Assembly (NCBI RefSeq): GCF_030687535.1
Contig: NZ_CP117437.1
Location: forward strand, 4,485,501 to 4,549,500
Direction: 5' to 3'
Source of the DNA: Pseudomonas sp. FP2335
GTDB lineage: Bacteria > Pseudomonadota > Gammaproteobacteria > Pseudomonadales > Pseudomonadaceae
Length of the DNA stretch: 64,000 bases
Position numbers and translations under genes: made by a program. Below are positions 7,807-17,928 of this stretch, one piece after another. Positions within the stretch are counted from its first letter, which is position 1. Each line of letters begins with the position of its first letter. The notes beneath the pieces are model-generated. The model did no database searches. It had not been told where the DNA came from and was given only the letters and a program-made list of their open reading frames with translations.

Positions 7807-9552
7807 ATGAATAAAGTGCTCCGTCACTACATACCAGCATCCACCATGCGCTTGCTGCCCAACCGTTGGGATTTGGTCGCCCTGCCGCTGGTGATCGGCT
7901 TTCTGCTGTTTTTTTCCATCACTGCGCGGGAAACCTGGGCCCCCATCGAGACGCTGCAGAGCGAGGTCATTTCCCTCGACCCCGCCAACCTGCCGGAATA
8001 TGCGATGCGCACCACCCTGCGCATGCTCGCGGCGATGGTCGCGGCGCTGATCTTCACCCTGCTCTACGGCACCCTGGCCGCCAAAAGCCGGCGCGCCGAA
8101 AAACTGCTGGTGCCCGTGCTCGACATCCTGCAATCGGTGCCGGTGCTCGGTTACATCTCGTTTACCGTGACCTTCTTCCTGCTGCTGTTTCCCGGCCGCG
8201 TGCTGGGCGCAGAGTTCGCGGCGATCTTCGCGATCTTCACCAGCCAGGCCTGGAACATGACGTTCAGCTTCTACCAGTCGCTGCGCATGCTGCCCCATGA
8301 CCTGGTGGAAGTGTCCACCAACCTGCGGCTGTCCGGCTGGCAACGCTTCTGGAAGCTCGACGTGCCGTTCGCCATGCCGGGGCTGGTGTGGAACATGATG
8401 ATGAGCATGTCCGGCGGCTGGTTTTTCGTGGTCGCCTCCGAAGCCATCACCGTCGGCGACAAGACCATCACCCTGCCCGGCGTCGGTTCGTACCTGGCCT
8501 TGGCCATTGCCCAGAAAGACCTGCATGCCGTGGGCTATGTGATCCTGGCGATGATCGCGGTGATCCTGATCTACGACCAGTTCCTGTTCCGCCCACTGGT
8601 GGCCTGGGCCGACAAGTTCCGCATGGAAACCACCGCCTCCCAGGGCGCTGCGCCGCAATCCTGGGTGCTGAACCTGATCCAGCGCACGCGCATGGTTCAA
8701 CGCATCCTGCGCCCCATCACCCGCGCCATCGGCCGCATCGGCAACAAACGCTTCAGGCTCGCCGGCGGCGCGTTCAAGGCATTGCCGAGCGAATCGCCGG
8801 CAGCGTCCAAGGTGATCGATTGGGTATGGGGCGGGTTGATTGGCCTGCTCACGGCCTACGCGCTGTACCACATCGTGCAGTACGTCGGCACCGAAGTGAC
8901 CTTCGCCGAGGTCGGCCATGTCTTCGTGCTCGGTTTGATAACCCTGCTGCGAGTGACCGGCCTGATCCTGATTGCCTCGCTGATCTGGGTACCGCTGGGC
9001 GTGATGATCGGCCTGCGTCCGCGCCTGGCGCAAAAGATCCAGCCCGTGGCGCAGTTCCTCGCGGCGTTTCCGGCGAACCTGCTGTTCCCGGTATTCGTCA
9101 TTGTGATCCTGCACTACCACCTCAACCCGGACATCTGGCTCAGCCCGCTGATCGTCCTGGGCACCCAGTGGTACATCCTGTTCAACGTGGTGGCCGGGGC
9201 CAGCGCGTTTCCCAATGACTACAAGGAAGCCGCCGCCAACTTCCGCATTCGCGGCTGGCTGTGGTGGCGCAAGGTGATGCTGCCGGGCATTTTCCCGTAC
9301 TACGTCACCGGCGCGATTACCGCATCGGGTGGCGCATGGAACGCCAGCATCGTTTCCGAGTATGTGTCCTGGGGCCAGGACAATGTGGTCGCCCACGGCC
9401 TTGGCGCCTACATTGCACAAACCACCGCGGCGGGCGACTTCCCGAAAATCGCCCTGGGCGTGGTGGTGATGTCGATCTTTGTGGTGGTCTTCAACCGTGC
9501 GGTCTGGCGCCCGATGTACGCCATGGCTGAGAACAAACTGCGTCTGAATTGA
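7807..9552 (+). CDS. ABC transporter permease with two fused BPD domains (NitT/TauT type)
   Basis: The 581-residue membrane protein contains two permease halves. The first, roughly residues 15-280, has the EAA-type loop VEVSTNLRLSGWQRFWKLDVPFA at about 165-187, with no more than two short breaks from consensus. The second, roughly 335-581, repeats it as KEAAANFRIRGWLWWRKVMLPG near 475-496. A positively charged linker joins them. This is the layout of nitrate/sulfonate/taurine-type importers in which both permeases are fused. It starts 238 bp after the AlaX gene, so it may have its own promoter; the gap holds only a weak hairpin at about 7719-7739. No periplasmic binding protein gene lies beside it. 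Substrate is unknown; a sulfur compound would fit the upstream cluster. Confidence 0.86.
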   Translation: MNKVLRHYIPASTMRLLPNRWDLVALPLVIGFLLFFSITARETWAPIETLQSEVISLDPANLPEYAMRTTLRMLAAMVAALIFTLLYGTLAAKSRRAEKLLVPVLDILQSVPVLGYISFTVTFFLLLFPGRVLGAEFAAIFAIFTSQAWNMTFSFYQSLRMLPHDLVEVSTNLRLSGWQRFWKLDVPFAMPGLVWNMMMSMSGGWFFVVASEAITVGDKTITLPGVGSYLALAIAQKDLHAVGYVILAMIAVILIYDQFLFRPLVAWADKFRMETTASQGAAPQSWVLNLIQRTRMVQRILRPITRAIGRIGNKRFRLAGGAFKALPSESPAASKVIDWVWGGLIGLLTAYALYHIVQYVGTEVTFAEVGHVFVLGLITLLRVTGLILIASLIWVPLGVMIGLRPRLAQKIQPVAQFLAAFPANLLFPVFVIVILHYHLNPDIWLSPLIVLGTQWYILFNVVAGASAFPNDYKEAAANFRIRGWLWWRKVMLPGIFPYYVTGAITASGGAWNASIVSEYVSWGQDNVVAHGLGAYIAQTTAAGDFPKIALGVVVMSIFVVVFNRAVWRPMYAMAENKLRLN

Positions 9553-9568
9553 GGGGCAATTTGCCGAG

Positions 9569-10891
9569 ATGAGTACCTATACCGAACACACTGCCGACAC
9601 CCCGGAAATCTACTCGCTGAAAAATGTGAACCGGGTGTTCGGCAAAGGCAAAGACGAGCTGCAAGTGCTCAGCGGCGTGGACCTGAGCCTGCACGAAGGC
9701 GAGATCGTCGGCATGCTCGGCCGTTCCGGTTCCGGCAAGTCGACCTTGCTGCGCATTATTGCCGGGCTGATCCAGCCGTCGTCGGGCGACGTGCGCTACC
9801 ACGGCGTACCGCTGACCGGCCCGGCCGAAGGCGTGGCCATGGTGTTCCAGACCTTTGCCCTGTTCCCGTGGCTGACCGTGCTGGAAAACGTCGAGGCCGG
9901 CCTGCAAGCCTTGCAGGTCGAACGCAAGGAAGCCCGCCGCCGTGCCCTGGCCGCCATCGACCTGATCGGCCTGGACGGTTTTGAAAACGCCTACCCCCGC
10001 GAATTGTCCGGCGGCATGCGCCAGCGCGTCGGGTTTGCCCGTGGCCTGGTGGTCAACCCGACCCTGCTGCTGATGGACGAACCCTTCTCCGCCCTCGACG
10101 TGCTCACCGCCGAAACCCTGCGCACCGACTTGCTGGAGCTGTGGAGTGGCAAGCAATTACCGATCAAATCGATCCTGATCGTGACCCACAACATCGAAGA
10201 AGCGGTGTTGATGTGCGACCGCATCCTGGTGCTGTCCTCCAACCCCGGCCGGGTGGTCGCCGAGATCAAGGTGCCGTTTGCCCACCCACGCAACCGCCTG
10301 GACCCGACGTTCCGGCAAATGGTCGATGACATCTACGCGCTGATGACCGACCGACGCAGCGCCGATGCCAGCGCCGGCAAGCCGGAGTTGAAGATGAGCA
10401 GCCTGCTGCCGGAAGTCTCCACCAACCTGATGGCCGGCCTGATCGAAACCCTGGCCGCCGAGCCCTACAACGGCCACGCGGGCTTGCCCAACGTGGCCGA
10501 GCGGCGCTTGCTGGAAGTCGACGACCTGTTCCCGGTGGCCGAGATGCTCGAGCATTTGGGCTTCGCCGAACTCAAGGGCGCCGACATCACCCTCACCGAC
10601 GCCGGCAAACTGTTTGCCGACTACGGCACCCAGGAACGCAAGACCCTGTTCGCCGAGCACCTGATCCAGCACGTACCGCTGGCCGCGCGCATTCACCAGG
10701 TACTGCTCGAACGCAGCGGGCACCGCGCGCCACGGGTGCGTTTCGAACAGGAGTTGGAAGACTCGATGACCGAAGCCTTCGTGGAAAAGACCCTGGAAAG
10801 CGTGGTGGCGTGGGGGCGGTACGCGGAGATTTTCTCCTACGACGACCACACTGAGACATTCAGCCTGGAAGACGTCGAAGGCAGCATGTAG
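9569..10891 (+). CDS. ABC transporter ATPase with C-terminal AAA-associated domain
   Basis: The 440-residue product has an ABC domain in residues 1-255: Walker A GRSGSGKST (about 51-59), signature LSGGMRQRVGFARG (about 148-161), Walker B LLLMDEPFSALD, and a switch histidine in VTHNIEEAV. This is followed by about 180 residues containing the AAA-associated domain often fused to NitT/TauT ATPases. That domain resembles a winged-helix dimer and its role is unclear. The gene begins 16 bp after the fused permease and completes an importer engine lacking its own solute-binding subunit. A REPIN follows the stop codon. Confidence 0.88.
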   Translation: MSTYTEHTADTPEIYSLKNVNRVFGKGKDELQVLSGVDLSLHEGEIVGMLGRSGSGKSTLLRIIAGLIQPSSGDVRYHGVPLTGPAEGVAMVFQTFALFPWLTVLENVEAGLQALQVERKEARRRALAAIDLIGLDGFENAYPRELSGGMRQRVGFARGLVVNPTLLLMDEPFSALDVLTAETLRTDLLELWSGKQLPIKSILIVTHNIEEAVLMCDRILVLSSNPGRVVAEIKVPFAHPRNRLDPTFRQMVDDIYALMTDRRSADASAGKPELKMSSLLPEVSTNLMAGLIETLAAEPYNGHAGLPNVAERRLLEVDDLFPVAEMLEHLGFAELKGADITLTDAGKLFADYGTQERKTLFAEHLIQHVPLAARIHQVLLERSGHRAPRVRFEQELEDSMTEAFVEKTLESVVAWGRYAEIFSYDDHTETFSLEDVEGSM

Positions 10892-10917
10892 TTAGTCAGG
10901 ACCAACACAGTTCCAAA

Positions 10918-11007
10918 TGTGGGAGCGGGCTTGCTCGCGAAAGCGGTGTTTCAGCCAGCACAGGTAGCGACTGACACTCCGCTTTCGCGAGCAAGCCCGC
11001 TCCCACA
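10918..11007. repeat. REPIN element
   Basis: TGTGGGAGCGGGCTTGCTCG opens the left REP. About 50 bases later its reverse complement closes the element, with both stems carrying CGCGAAAGCGG / CCGCTTTCGCG. It lies between the convergent ABC ATPase gene and prpD. Confidence 0.92.
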
Positions 11008-11040
11008 CAAGCTCACTTCGACATTGAATCTCTGGTGTTT

Positions 11041-12525
11041 TCAGATTACGAACAAATCCACAAAGCGATTGACCGGCGTGGCCTCAAGCTTCGCCTGATC
11101 CTTGCACAACGCAAAAATCTCCCCGCTGCGCTGCGCGGTAAACCGCGTGGCCAGGTTGGCCTTGAACTTGTCTTCCAGCAATGCAATACCCTCCACCCGA
11201 CGACGGCGATGACCAATCGGGTATTCCACCGCCACCTGCTCGGTACTGGAGCCGTCCGTGAAAAACACCTGCACCGCGTTGGCAATTGAGCGTTTGTCGG
11301 CTTCCAGGTATTCGCGGCTGTAGCGCAGCTCTTCGACGATGACCATCTTGTCGCGCAACGCGTCGATGATCGGGTGCGCGGCGTGGAATTCATCTTCGTA
11401 CTGCTCGGCCACCAAATTGCCAAACGCCAGCGGCACGGCGGTCATGTATTGCAGGCAGTGGTCACGGTCGGCAGCGTTGGCCAGTTGGCCGACCTTGGAG
11501 ATGATGCGGATCGCCGATTCATGGGTGGTGATCACGATGCGCTCGATTTCATGCAGGCGATCCTTGACCAACGGGTGCAAGGTCACGGCGGCTTCGCAGG
11601 CGGTTTGCGCGTGGAACTCGGCGGGGAAGCTGATCTTGAACAGCACGTTTTCCATCACGTAAGTGCCGTAGGGCTGGGGCAGGCTGAATGCGCGTTTGTC
11701 TTCGGGCTTGAGGGCCAGGTCCTTGTTGGTGTGGCTGAACAGCACGTCGTAGAAACCCCATTGCGGCGCGCTCAAGACGCCGGGGATGCCCATCTCGCCA
11801 CGCAGGGCGATGTCGGCCAGGCGCACACCGCGACTCGACGCATCCCCCGCCGCCCATGACTTGCGCGAACCCGCGTTCGGCGCGTGCCGATAGGTGCGCA
11901 GCGCCTGCCCATCGACAAACGCGTGGGACAGCGCGGCAAGCAACTGCTCGCGACTGGCCCCCATCAGCTTGGCGGTCACCGCCGTGGAGGCAACTTTCAC
12001 TAACAGCACATGGTCGAGGCCGACACGATTGAACGAGTTTTCCAGGGCAATCACTCCCTGGATCTCATGGGCCATGATCATCGCTTCGAGTACCGCACGC
12101 ATAGTCAGCGGCGCATCACCGTTGGCCACGCGTTTTTGTGAGAGGTGATCGGCCACGGCGAGGATGGCGCCGAGGTTATCCGAAGGGTGGCCCCATTCAG
12201 CAGCGAGCCAGGTGTCGTTGTAGTCAAGCCAACGCACGATGCAGCCGATGTCCCACGCGGCCTTGACCGGGTCCAAGCGGAACGAGGTGCCCGGCACCCG
12301 TGCACCGAACGGCACCACCGTGCCCTCGACAATCGGCCCCAGGTGCTTGGTGCACTCGGGGAAACGCAGGGCCAGCAGGCCGCACCCCAGGGTGTCCATC
12401 AGGCAGTTGCGGGCGGTGTCCAGGGCGACCTGGGAATCGATCCGGTAGTTGAGGACGTAGTCGGCGATGTCCTGCAGGACCTGGTCGTAGTCGGGGCGGT
12501 TGTTCTGGTCGACGTTGGCGCTCAT
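11041..12525 (-). CDS. prpD: 2-methylcitrate dehydratase PrpD
   Basis: The 494-residue product belongs to the MmgE/PrpD family, with [21 protein letters not shown] near residues 45-65 and [24 protein letters not shown] near 113-135. It dehydrates 2-methylcitrate to 2-methyl-cis-aconitate in the methylcitrate cycle that detoxifies propionyl-CoA. It is last in the minus-strand order prpR-prpB-prpC-acnD-prpF-prpD. It is separated from prpF by 229 bp containing a REPIN, so it may be partly uncoupled from the operon. Because the cluster also encodes the AcnD/PrpF route for the same step, the two dehydratases overlap. Length and motifs are as expected. Confidence 0.95.
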   Translation of the reverse strand: MSANVDQNNRPDYDQVLQDIADYVLNYRIDSQVALDTARNCLMDTLGCGLLALRFPECTKHLGPIVEGTVVPFGARVPGTSFRLDPVKAAWDIGCIVRWLDYNDTWLAAEWGHPSDNLGAILAVADHLSQKRVANGDAPLTMRAVLEAMIMAHEIQGVIALENSFNRVGLDHVLLVKVASTAVTAKLMGASREQLLAALSHAFVDGQALRTYRHAPNAGSRKSWAAGDASSRGVRLADIALRGEMGIPGVLSAPQWGFYDVLFSHTNKDLALKPEDKRAFSLPQPYGTYVMENVLFKISFPAEFHAQTACEAAVTLHPLVKDRLHEIERIVITTHESAIRIISKVGQLANAADRDHCLQYMTAVPLAFGNLVAEQYEDEFHAAHPIIDALRDKMVIVEELRYSREYLEADKRSIANAVQVFFTDGSSTEQVAVEYPIGHRRRRVEGIALLEDKFKANLATRFTAQRSGEIFALCKDQAKLEATPVNRFVDLFVI

Positions 12526-12630
12526 GGCAGTGCTCCAAGAAAGGGTTGGGGTTAGTCCTCGGGCTCACGGTTGTTGAAAGCAGGTCTTGAATGCCTGCCT
12601 TGGAATAGAAACTCTACGTAGGTAGCCCCC

Positions 12631-12719
12631 TGTGGGAGCGGACTTGCCCGCGATGGCGGTGTTTCAGTCGATACAGACTTCATTGACCCAGCGCCTTCGC
12701 GAGCAAGCCCGCTCCCACA
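12631..12719. repeat. REPIN element inside the prp cluster
   Basis: The left stem is TGTGGGAGCGGACTTGCCCG and the right stem ends GAGCAAGCCCGCTCCCACA. The left copy differs from the consensus by a few bases. It lies between prpF and prpD. Confidence 0.9.
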
Positions 12720-12754
12720 CGAGCCCTGTCCCACATTAGGGATTGGTGTTGGGC

Positions 12755-13945
12755 TTAGAAGGCGTCGCCGGGGATGCGCACGAAGCCTTCCATCAATACC
12801 CGCGCACTGCGGCTCATGATGGCTTTTTTCACTACCCACTCACCGTCCACCTGGCTGGCTTCGGCGCCCACCCGCAACGTGCCCGACGGATGCCCGAAGC
12901 GCACCGCATTGCGCTCCACGCCACCCGCGGCGAGGTTGACCAGCGTGCCGGAAATTGCTGCCGCCGTGCCAATCGCCACTGCCGCCGTGCCCATCATCGC
13001 GTGGTGCAACTTGCCCATGGACAGTGCACGCACCAGCAAATCCACATCGCCGGCCTTGATCGCCTTGCCGCTCGAGGCCACGTAGTCCGCAGGCTTGGCC
13101 ACAAATGCGATCTTTGGTGTGTGCTGGCGCCGGGCCGCTTCATCCAGTTGCTTGATCAGGCCCATGCGCAGCGCGCCGTAGGCGCGAACGGTTTCGAACA
13201 TCGCCAGGGCTTTCGGGTCGCTGTTGATCGCGCCTTGCAGTTCGGTGCCGGTGTAGCCGAGGTCTTCGGCGTTGATGAAGATCGTCGGGATGCCGGCGTT
13301 GATCAGCGTCGCCTTGAAGGTGCCGACACCCGGCACCTCGAGGTCGTCGATCAGGTTGCCGGTGGGGAACATCGAACCGCCGCCGCCCTCTTCGTCCGCC
13401 GCCGGGTCCATGAACTCCAACTGCACTTCGGCGGCCGGGAAGGTCACGCCATCCAGCTCGAAGTCACCGGTTTCCTGCACGGCGCCGTCGGTGATCGGCA
13501 CGTGGGCAATGATGGTCTTGCCGATATTGGCCTGCCACACACGCACCACGGCCACGCCGTTGCGGGGCACGCGGGCCGGGTCGACCAGCCCCGCGCTGAC
13601 GGCAAACGAACCGACCGCCGCCGACAGGTTGCCGCAGTTGCCGCTCCAATCCACGAACGGCTTGTCGATGGACACCTGGCCGAACAGGTAATCCACGTCG
13701 TGCTCGGCGCGGGTGCTTTTGGCGAGGATCACGGTTTTGCTGGTGCTCGACGTGGCGCCGCCCATGCCGTCGATTTGCTTGTCATAGGGGTCGGGGCTGC
13801 CGATCACCCGCAGCAGCAGGGCGTCGCGTGCAGCGCCCGGCACCTGCGCCGCTTCGGGCAGGTCCGTGAGGCTGAAAAACACGCCTTTGCTGGTGCCGCC
13901 ACGCATGTAGGTGGCGGGGATCTTGATTTGCGCTACGTGTGCCAT
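12755..13945 (-). CDS. prpF: AcnD-accessory protein PrpF (2-methylaconitate isomerase)
   Basis: The 396-residue product starts MAHVAQIKIPATYMRGGTSK, the hallmark opening of PrpF, and contains DGMGGATSSTSKTVI near residue 60 and GNCGNLSAAVGSFA near residue 105. It has the diaminopimelate-epimerase-like fold and isomerises trans- and cis-2-methylaconitate, which lets AcnD take part in the methylcitrate cycle. It begins nine bases after acnD on the minus strand, so the two are translationally close, as their joint function requires. Confidence 0.95.
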   Translation of the reverse strand: MAHVAQIKIPATYMRGGTSKGVFFSLTDLPEAAQVPGAARDALLLRVIGSPDPYDKQIDGMGGATSSTSKTVILAKSTRAEHDVDYLFGQVSIDKPFVDWSGNCGNLSAAVGSFAVSAGLVDPARVPRNGVAVVRVWQANIGKTIIAHVPITDGAVQETGDFELDGVTFPAAEVQLEFMDPAADEEGGGGSMFPTGNLIDDLEVPGVGTFKATLINAGIPTIFINAEDLGYTGTELQGAINSDPKALAMFETVRAYGALRMGLIKQLDEAARRQHTPKIAFVAKPADYVASSGKAIKAGDVDLLVRALSMGKLHHAMMGTAAVAIGTAAAISGTLVNLAAGGVERNAVRFGHPSGTLRVGAEASQVDGEWVVKKAIMSRSARVLMEGFVRIPGDAF

Positions 13946-13954
13946 GGTTCCCCC

Positions 13955-16549
13955 TCAGGCCGTTGCCGCCGATTCCAGGAAGTCCTGGGCAAAACGCTGC
14001 AACACGCCACCCGCTTCGTAGATCGACACTTCTTCGGCGGTGTCGAGGCGGCAGGTCACCGGCACTTCGACACGTTCGCCATTCTTGCGGTTGATCACCA
14101 GGGTCAGCGTGGCACGCGGGGTGCGTGCGCCGACCACGTCATAGGTTTCGCTGCCATCGATCTGCAACGTATGACGGTCGGTGCCCGGCAGGAACTCCAG
14201 CGGCAACACGCCCATGCCCACCAGGTTGGTGCGGTGGATGCGCTCGAAACCTTCGGCGGCGATCGCTTCCACACCGGCCAGGCGCACGCCCTTGGCCGCC
14301 CAGTCGCGGGACGAGCCCTGGCCGTAGTCGGCGCCGGCAATGATGATCAGCGGCTGCTTGCGTTCCATGTAGGTTTCGATGGCTTCCCACATCCGCGTGA
14401 CCTGGCCTTCCGGCTCGATCCGCGCCAGGGAGCCCTGCTTGACCTTGCCGTTTTCCACCACCATTTCGTTGAACAGTTTCGGGTTGGCAAAGGTCGCGCG
14501 CTGCGCGGTCAAGTGGTCGCCGCGATGGGTCGCGTAGGAGTTGAAGTCGACTTCCGGCAAGCCCATTTTCGCCAGGTATTCACCGGCGGCGCTGTCGAGC
14601 ATGATCGCGTTGGACGGCGACAGGTGGTCGGTGGTGATGTTGTCCGGCAGCACCGCCAGCGGGCGCATGCCCTTGAGCGGACGGGCCCCGGCCAGCGCAC
14701 CTTCCCAGTAAGGCGGGCGACGGATATAGGTGCTTTGCGGGCGCCAGTCGTACAGCGGCGCGACTTTGGGGCCGGTGTCTTCATGGATCGCGAACATCGG
14801 GATGTACACCTTGCGGAACTGCTCCGGCTTGACCGAGGCCTTGACCACCGCGTCGATTTCTTCGTCGCTCGGCCAGATGTCTCGCAGGCGGATTTCCTGG
14901 CCGTTGGCGTCGAGGCCGAGCACGTCTTTTTCGATGTCGAAACGGATGGTGCCGGCAATCGCGTAGGCCACCACCAACGGCGGCGAGGCGAGGAATGCTT
15001 GCTTGGCGTACGGGTGAATGCGCCCGTCAAAGTTGCGGTTACCCGACAGCACGGCGGTGGCGTACAGGTCGCGGTCGATGATTTCCTGCTGGATCACCGG
15101 ATCGAGCGCGCCGGACATGCCGTTGCACGTGGTGCAGGCAAACGCCACCACGCCAAAGCCGAGTTGTTCCAGTTCATGATCCAGGCCGGCGTCTTCCAGG
15201 TACATGGCCACGGTTTTCGAACCTGGCGCCAATGAGGATTTGACCCACGGTTTGCGCGTCAGCCCCAGTTTGTTGGCATTGCGTGCCAGAAGGCCTGCGG
15301 CAATTACGTTGCGCGGGTTGCTGGTGTTGGTGCAACTGGTGATGGCCGCAATGATCACCGCGCCGTCGGGCATCTGGCCGGGCACTTCGTCCCATTGGCC
15401 GCTGATGCCTTTGGCGGCCAGGTCGCTGGTTGCCACGCGCGCGTGGGGGTTGCTCGGGCCTGCCATGTTGCGCACTACGCTGGACAGGTCGAACGTCAGG
15501 CCGCGCTCGTATTGCGCGCCTTTGAGGTCATCGGCCCACAGGCCAGTGTGACGTGCATATTGCTCCACCAGCGCGACCTGTTCGTCTTCGCGGCCGGTGA
15601 GTTTCAGGTAGGCGATGGTTTGCTGATCGATATAGAACATCGCCGCCGTGGCCCCGTATTCCGGGGCCATGTTGGAGATGGTCGCACGGTCGCCGAGGGT
15701 CAGGGCCGAAGCACCTTCGCCAAAGAACTCCAGCCACGCGCCCACCACTTTCTGTTTGCGCAGGAACTCGGTCAGCGCCAGCACCATGTCGGTGGCGGTG
15801 ATGCCCGGTTGCAGCTTGCCCGTCAGCTCGACACCGACGCTTTCCGGCAGGCGCATCCACGAGGCGCGGCCGAGCATCACGCTCTCGGCTTCGAGGCCAC
15901 CGACGCCGATGGCGATCACGCCCAACGCGTCCACGTGCGGGGTGTGGCTGTCGGTGCCGACACAGGTATCCGGGAACGCCACGCCGTCACGCACCTGGAT
16001 CACCGGGGACATTTTCTCCAGGTTGATCTGGTGCATGATGCCGTTGCCCGGCGGAATCACGTCGACGTTCTTGAAGGCTTTCTTGGTCCACTCGATAAAG
16101 TGGAAGCGGTCTTCGTTGCGCCGGTCTTCGATGGCGCGGTTCTTCTCGAACGCGTCCGGATCAAAACCACCGGCTTCGACGGCCAGGGAGTGGTCGACGA
16201 TCAATTGCGTCGGCACTACCGGATTGACCTGCGCCGGGTCGCCGCCTTGCTGGGCGATGGCATCGCGCAGGCCGGCGAGGTCGACCAGGGCGGTCTGGCC
16301 GAGGATGTCATGGCACACCACACGGGCCGGGAACCACGGGAAGTCGAGGTCACGCTTGCGTTCGATCAGTTGGCTCAGGGACGCATTGAGGGTGGCCGGG
16401 TCACAGCGACGCACGAGGTTTTCGGCGAGTACGCGGGAAGTGTAGGGCAAGGTGGCGTAGGCACCGGGGGTGATGGCCTCGACAGCCGCGCGGGCGTCGA
16501 AGAAATCCAGGCGGCTGCCGGGGAGCGGTTTGCGAAATTCAGTGTTCAT
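13955..16549 (-). CDS. acnD: Fe-S-dependent 2-methylcitrate dehydratase AcnD
   Basis: The 864-residue aconitase-family protein carries the iron-sulfur cysteines in AITSCTNTSNPRNV and ACTTCNGMSGALDP and a swivel domain with GADYGQGSSRDWAAKG. It dehydrates 2-methylcitrate to 2-methylaconitate with PrpF. The start MNTEFRKPLPG at 16549 gives the usual AcnD length. The longer open frame to 16663 runs back through the upstream REPIN and is not likely translated. A long open frame on the opposite strand (12743-15235) is an artefact of GC-rich codon use. Confidence 0.95.
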   Translation of the reverse strand: MNTEFRKPLPGSRLDFFDARAAVEAITPGAYATLPYTSRVLAENLVRRCDPATLNASLSQLIERKRDLDFPWFPARVVCHDILGQTALVDLAGLRDAIAQQGGDPAQVNPVVPTQLIVDHSLAVEAGGFDPDAFEKNRAIEDRRNEDRFHFIEWTKKAFKNVDVIPPGNGIMHQINLEKMSPVIQVRDGVAFPDTCVGTDSHTPHVDALGVIAIGVGGLEAESVMLGRASWMRLPESVGVELTGKLQPGITATDMVLALTEFLRKQKVVGAWLEFFGEGASALTLGDRATISNMAPEYGATAAMFYIDQQTIAYLKLTGREDEQVALVEQYARHTGLWADDLKGAQYERGLTFDLSSVVRNMAGPSNPHARVATSDLAAKGISGQWDEVPGQMPDGAVIIAAITSCTNTSNPRNVIAAGLLARNANKLGLTRKPWVKSSLAPGSKTVAMYLEDAGLDHELEQLGFGVVAFACTTCNGMSGALDPVIQQEIIDRDLYATAVLSGNRNFDGRIHPYAKQAFLASPPLVVAYAIAGTIRFDIEKDVLGLDANGQEIRLRDIWPSDEEIDAVVKASVKPEQFRKVYIPMFAIHEDTGPKVAPLYDWRPQSTYIRRPPYWEGALAGARPLKGMRPLAVLPDNITTDHLSPSNAIMLDSAAGEYLAKMGLPEVDFNSYATHRGDHLTAQRATFANPKLFNEMVVENGKVKQGSLARIEPEGQVTRMWEAIETYMERKQPLIIIAGADYGQGSSRDWAAKGVRLAGVEAIAAEGFERIHRTNLVGMGVLPLEFLPGTDRHTLQIDGSETYDVVGARTPRATLTLVINRKNGERVEVPVTCRLDTAEEVSIYEAGGVLQRFAQDFLESAATA

Positions 16550-16619
16550 CGTCAGGACTCGGTCACGGTAGTTGCAAAAGGAAGACCTGTGCCTATCCAG
16601 AATTGAAATGCGATCCCAG

Positions 16620-16708
16620 TGTGGGAGCGGGCTTGCTCGCGAAAGCGGTGTGTCATTCAACACACCTGCGACTGAGACACCGCTTTCGCGAGCAAGCCCG
16701 CTCCCACA
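16620..16708. repeat. REPIN element inside the prp cluster
   Basis: TGTGGGAGCGGGCTTGCTCG and its reverse complement enclose about 50 bases, both stems flanked by GAAAGCGG / CCGCTTTC. It separates prpC from acnD. Confidence 0.93.
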
Positions 16709-16748
16709 TTTGATCCGGTTTCCAATTCAGGGTCGCCGGTCTTCTTAC

Positions 16749-17876
16749 TCAGCGACGTTCGATTGCCACGAACTTGCGCTGTTCTACGCCGATGTACTCG
16801 GCGCTTGGACGGATGATGCGGTTGTTGGCACGCTGCTCGAACACATGCGCAGCCCAGCCGGTCAGGCGCGAGCAGACAAAGATCGGCGTGAACAGCTTTG
16901 TCGGGATACCCATGAAGTGGTACGCCGAGGCATGGTAGAAGTCGGCGTTGGGGAACAGCTTCTTCTGCTCCCACATGGTCTTGTCGATGGCTTCGGACAC
17001 CGGGAACAACACGGTGTCGCCCACTTCGTCAGCAAGCTTTTTCGCCCAGCCCTTGATCACTTCATTGCGCGGGTCGTTGTCTTTGTAGATCGCGTGGCCA
17101 AAGCCCATGATCTTGTCCTTGCGCGCCAGCATGCCGAGGGTGCCTTCGACCGCTTCTTCAGCGGACGAGAACCGTTCGATCATTTCCATCGCCGCTTCGT
17201 TGGCACCGCCATGCAGCGGGCCGCGCAGGGAGCCGATGGCGGCGGTGACGCAGGAATACAAGTCCGACAGGGTCGACGCACACACCCGGGCGGTGAAGGT
17301 CGAGGCGTTGAATTCGTGTTCGGCGTAGAGGATCAGCGACACGTTCATCACCTTGACGTGCAGCTCGCTCGGCTTCTTGCCGTGCAACAGGTGCAGGAAA
17401 TGCCCGCCGATGCTTGGCTCGTCGGTCACGCAGTCGATGCGCTGGCCGTCGTGGCTGAAGCGATACCAGTAGCACATGATCGCCGGGAAGGCGGCGAGCA
17501 GGCGGTCGGTGACGTCGCGTTGCACGCTGAAGTCGGTTTCCGGCTCGATGTTGCCCAGGAACGAGCAACCCGTGCGCATCACGTCCATCGGGTGGGCGTC
17601 GGCGGGGATGCGTTCCAGCACTTCCTTCAGGGCTTGGGGCAGGTCGCGCAGCTTGCTCAGCTTGGCGCTGTAGGCGGCCAGTTCGGCCTTGCTCGGCAGT
17701 TCACCGTACAGCAGCAGGTAGGCGACTTCTTCAAACTGCGCATCGGCGGCCAGTTCGCGCACGTCGTAGCCGCGATAGGTCAGGCCGGCACCGGCCTGGC
17801 CCACGGTGGACAGTGCGGTCTGCCCGGCCACCTGGCCACGCAGGCCGGCGCCGCTCAGTACTTTTGCTTCAGCCAT
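16749..17876 (-). CDS. prpC: 2-methylcitrate synthase PrpC
   Basis: The 375-residue citrate-synthase-family protein starts MAEAKVLSGAGLRGQ. It includes ALSTVGQAGAGLTYRGYD (about residues 20-38), the catalytic histidines in GPLHGGANEAA and GFGHAIYK, and an aspartate in the C-terminal third. It condenses propionyl-CoA with oxaloacetate to give 2-methylcitrate. The length of about 375 residues, shorter than ordinary citrate synthase, and the position between prpB and acnD fix the assignment. REPINs sit on both sides. Confidence 0.95.
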   Translation of the reverse strand: MAEAKVLSGAGLRGQVAGQTALSTVGQAGAGLTYRGYDVRELAADAQFEEVAYLLLYGELPSKAELAAYSAKLSKLRDLPQALKEVLERIPADAHPMDVMRTGCSFLGNIEPETDFSVQRDVTDRLLAAFPAIMCYWYRFSHDGQRIDCVTDEPSIGGHFLHLLHGKKPSELHVKVMNVSLILYAEHEFNASTFTARVCASTLSDLYSCVTAAIGSLRGPLHGGANEAAMEMIERFSSAEEAVEGTLGMLARKDKIMGFGHAIYKDNDPRNEVIKGWAKKLADEVGDTVLFPVSEAIDKTMWEQKKLFPNADFYHASAYHFMGIPTKLFTPIFVCSRLTGWAAHVFEQRANNRIIRPSAEYIGVEQRKFVAIERR

Positions 17877-17928
17877 GTCTGTTCTCCAATCTTGTACTTA
17901 TAGGGAGTCGCGAGTGGAGCTGGGTTCG

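Noticed and set aside
7480..9420. A 646-codon open frame opposite the ABC permease
   Set aside because: Same cause: antisense to a clear membrane-protein gene, with no domain and low-complexity residues.
12743..15235. A very long open frame on the plus strand opposite prpF and acnD
   Set aside because: It mirrors the third-position GC bias of real genes on the other strand; its composition (His, Arg, Gly, Val rich) and lack of motifs are typical of a shadow frame.
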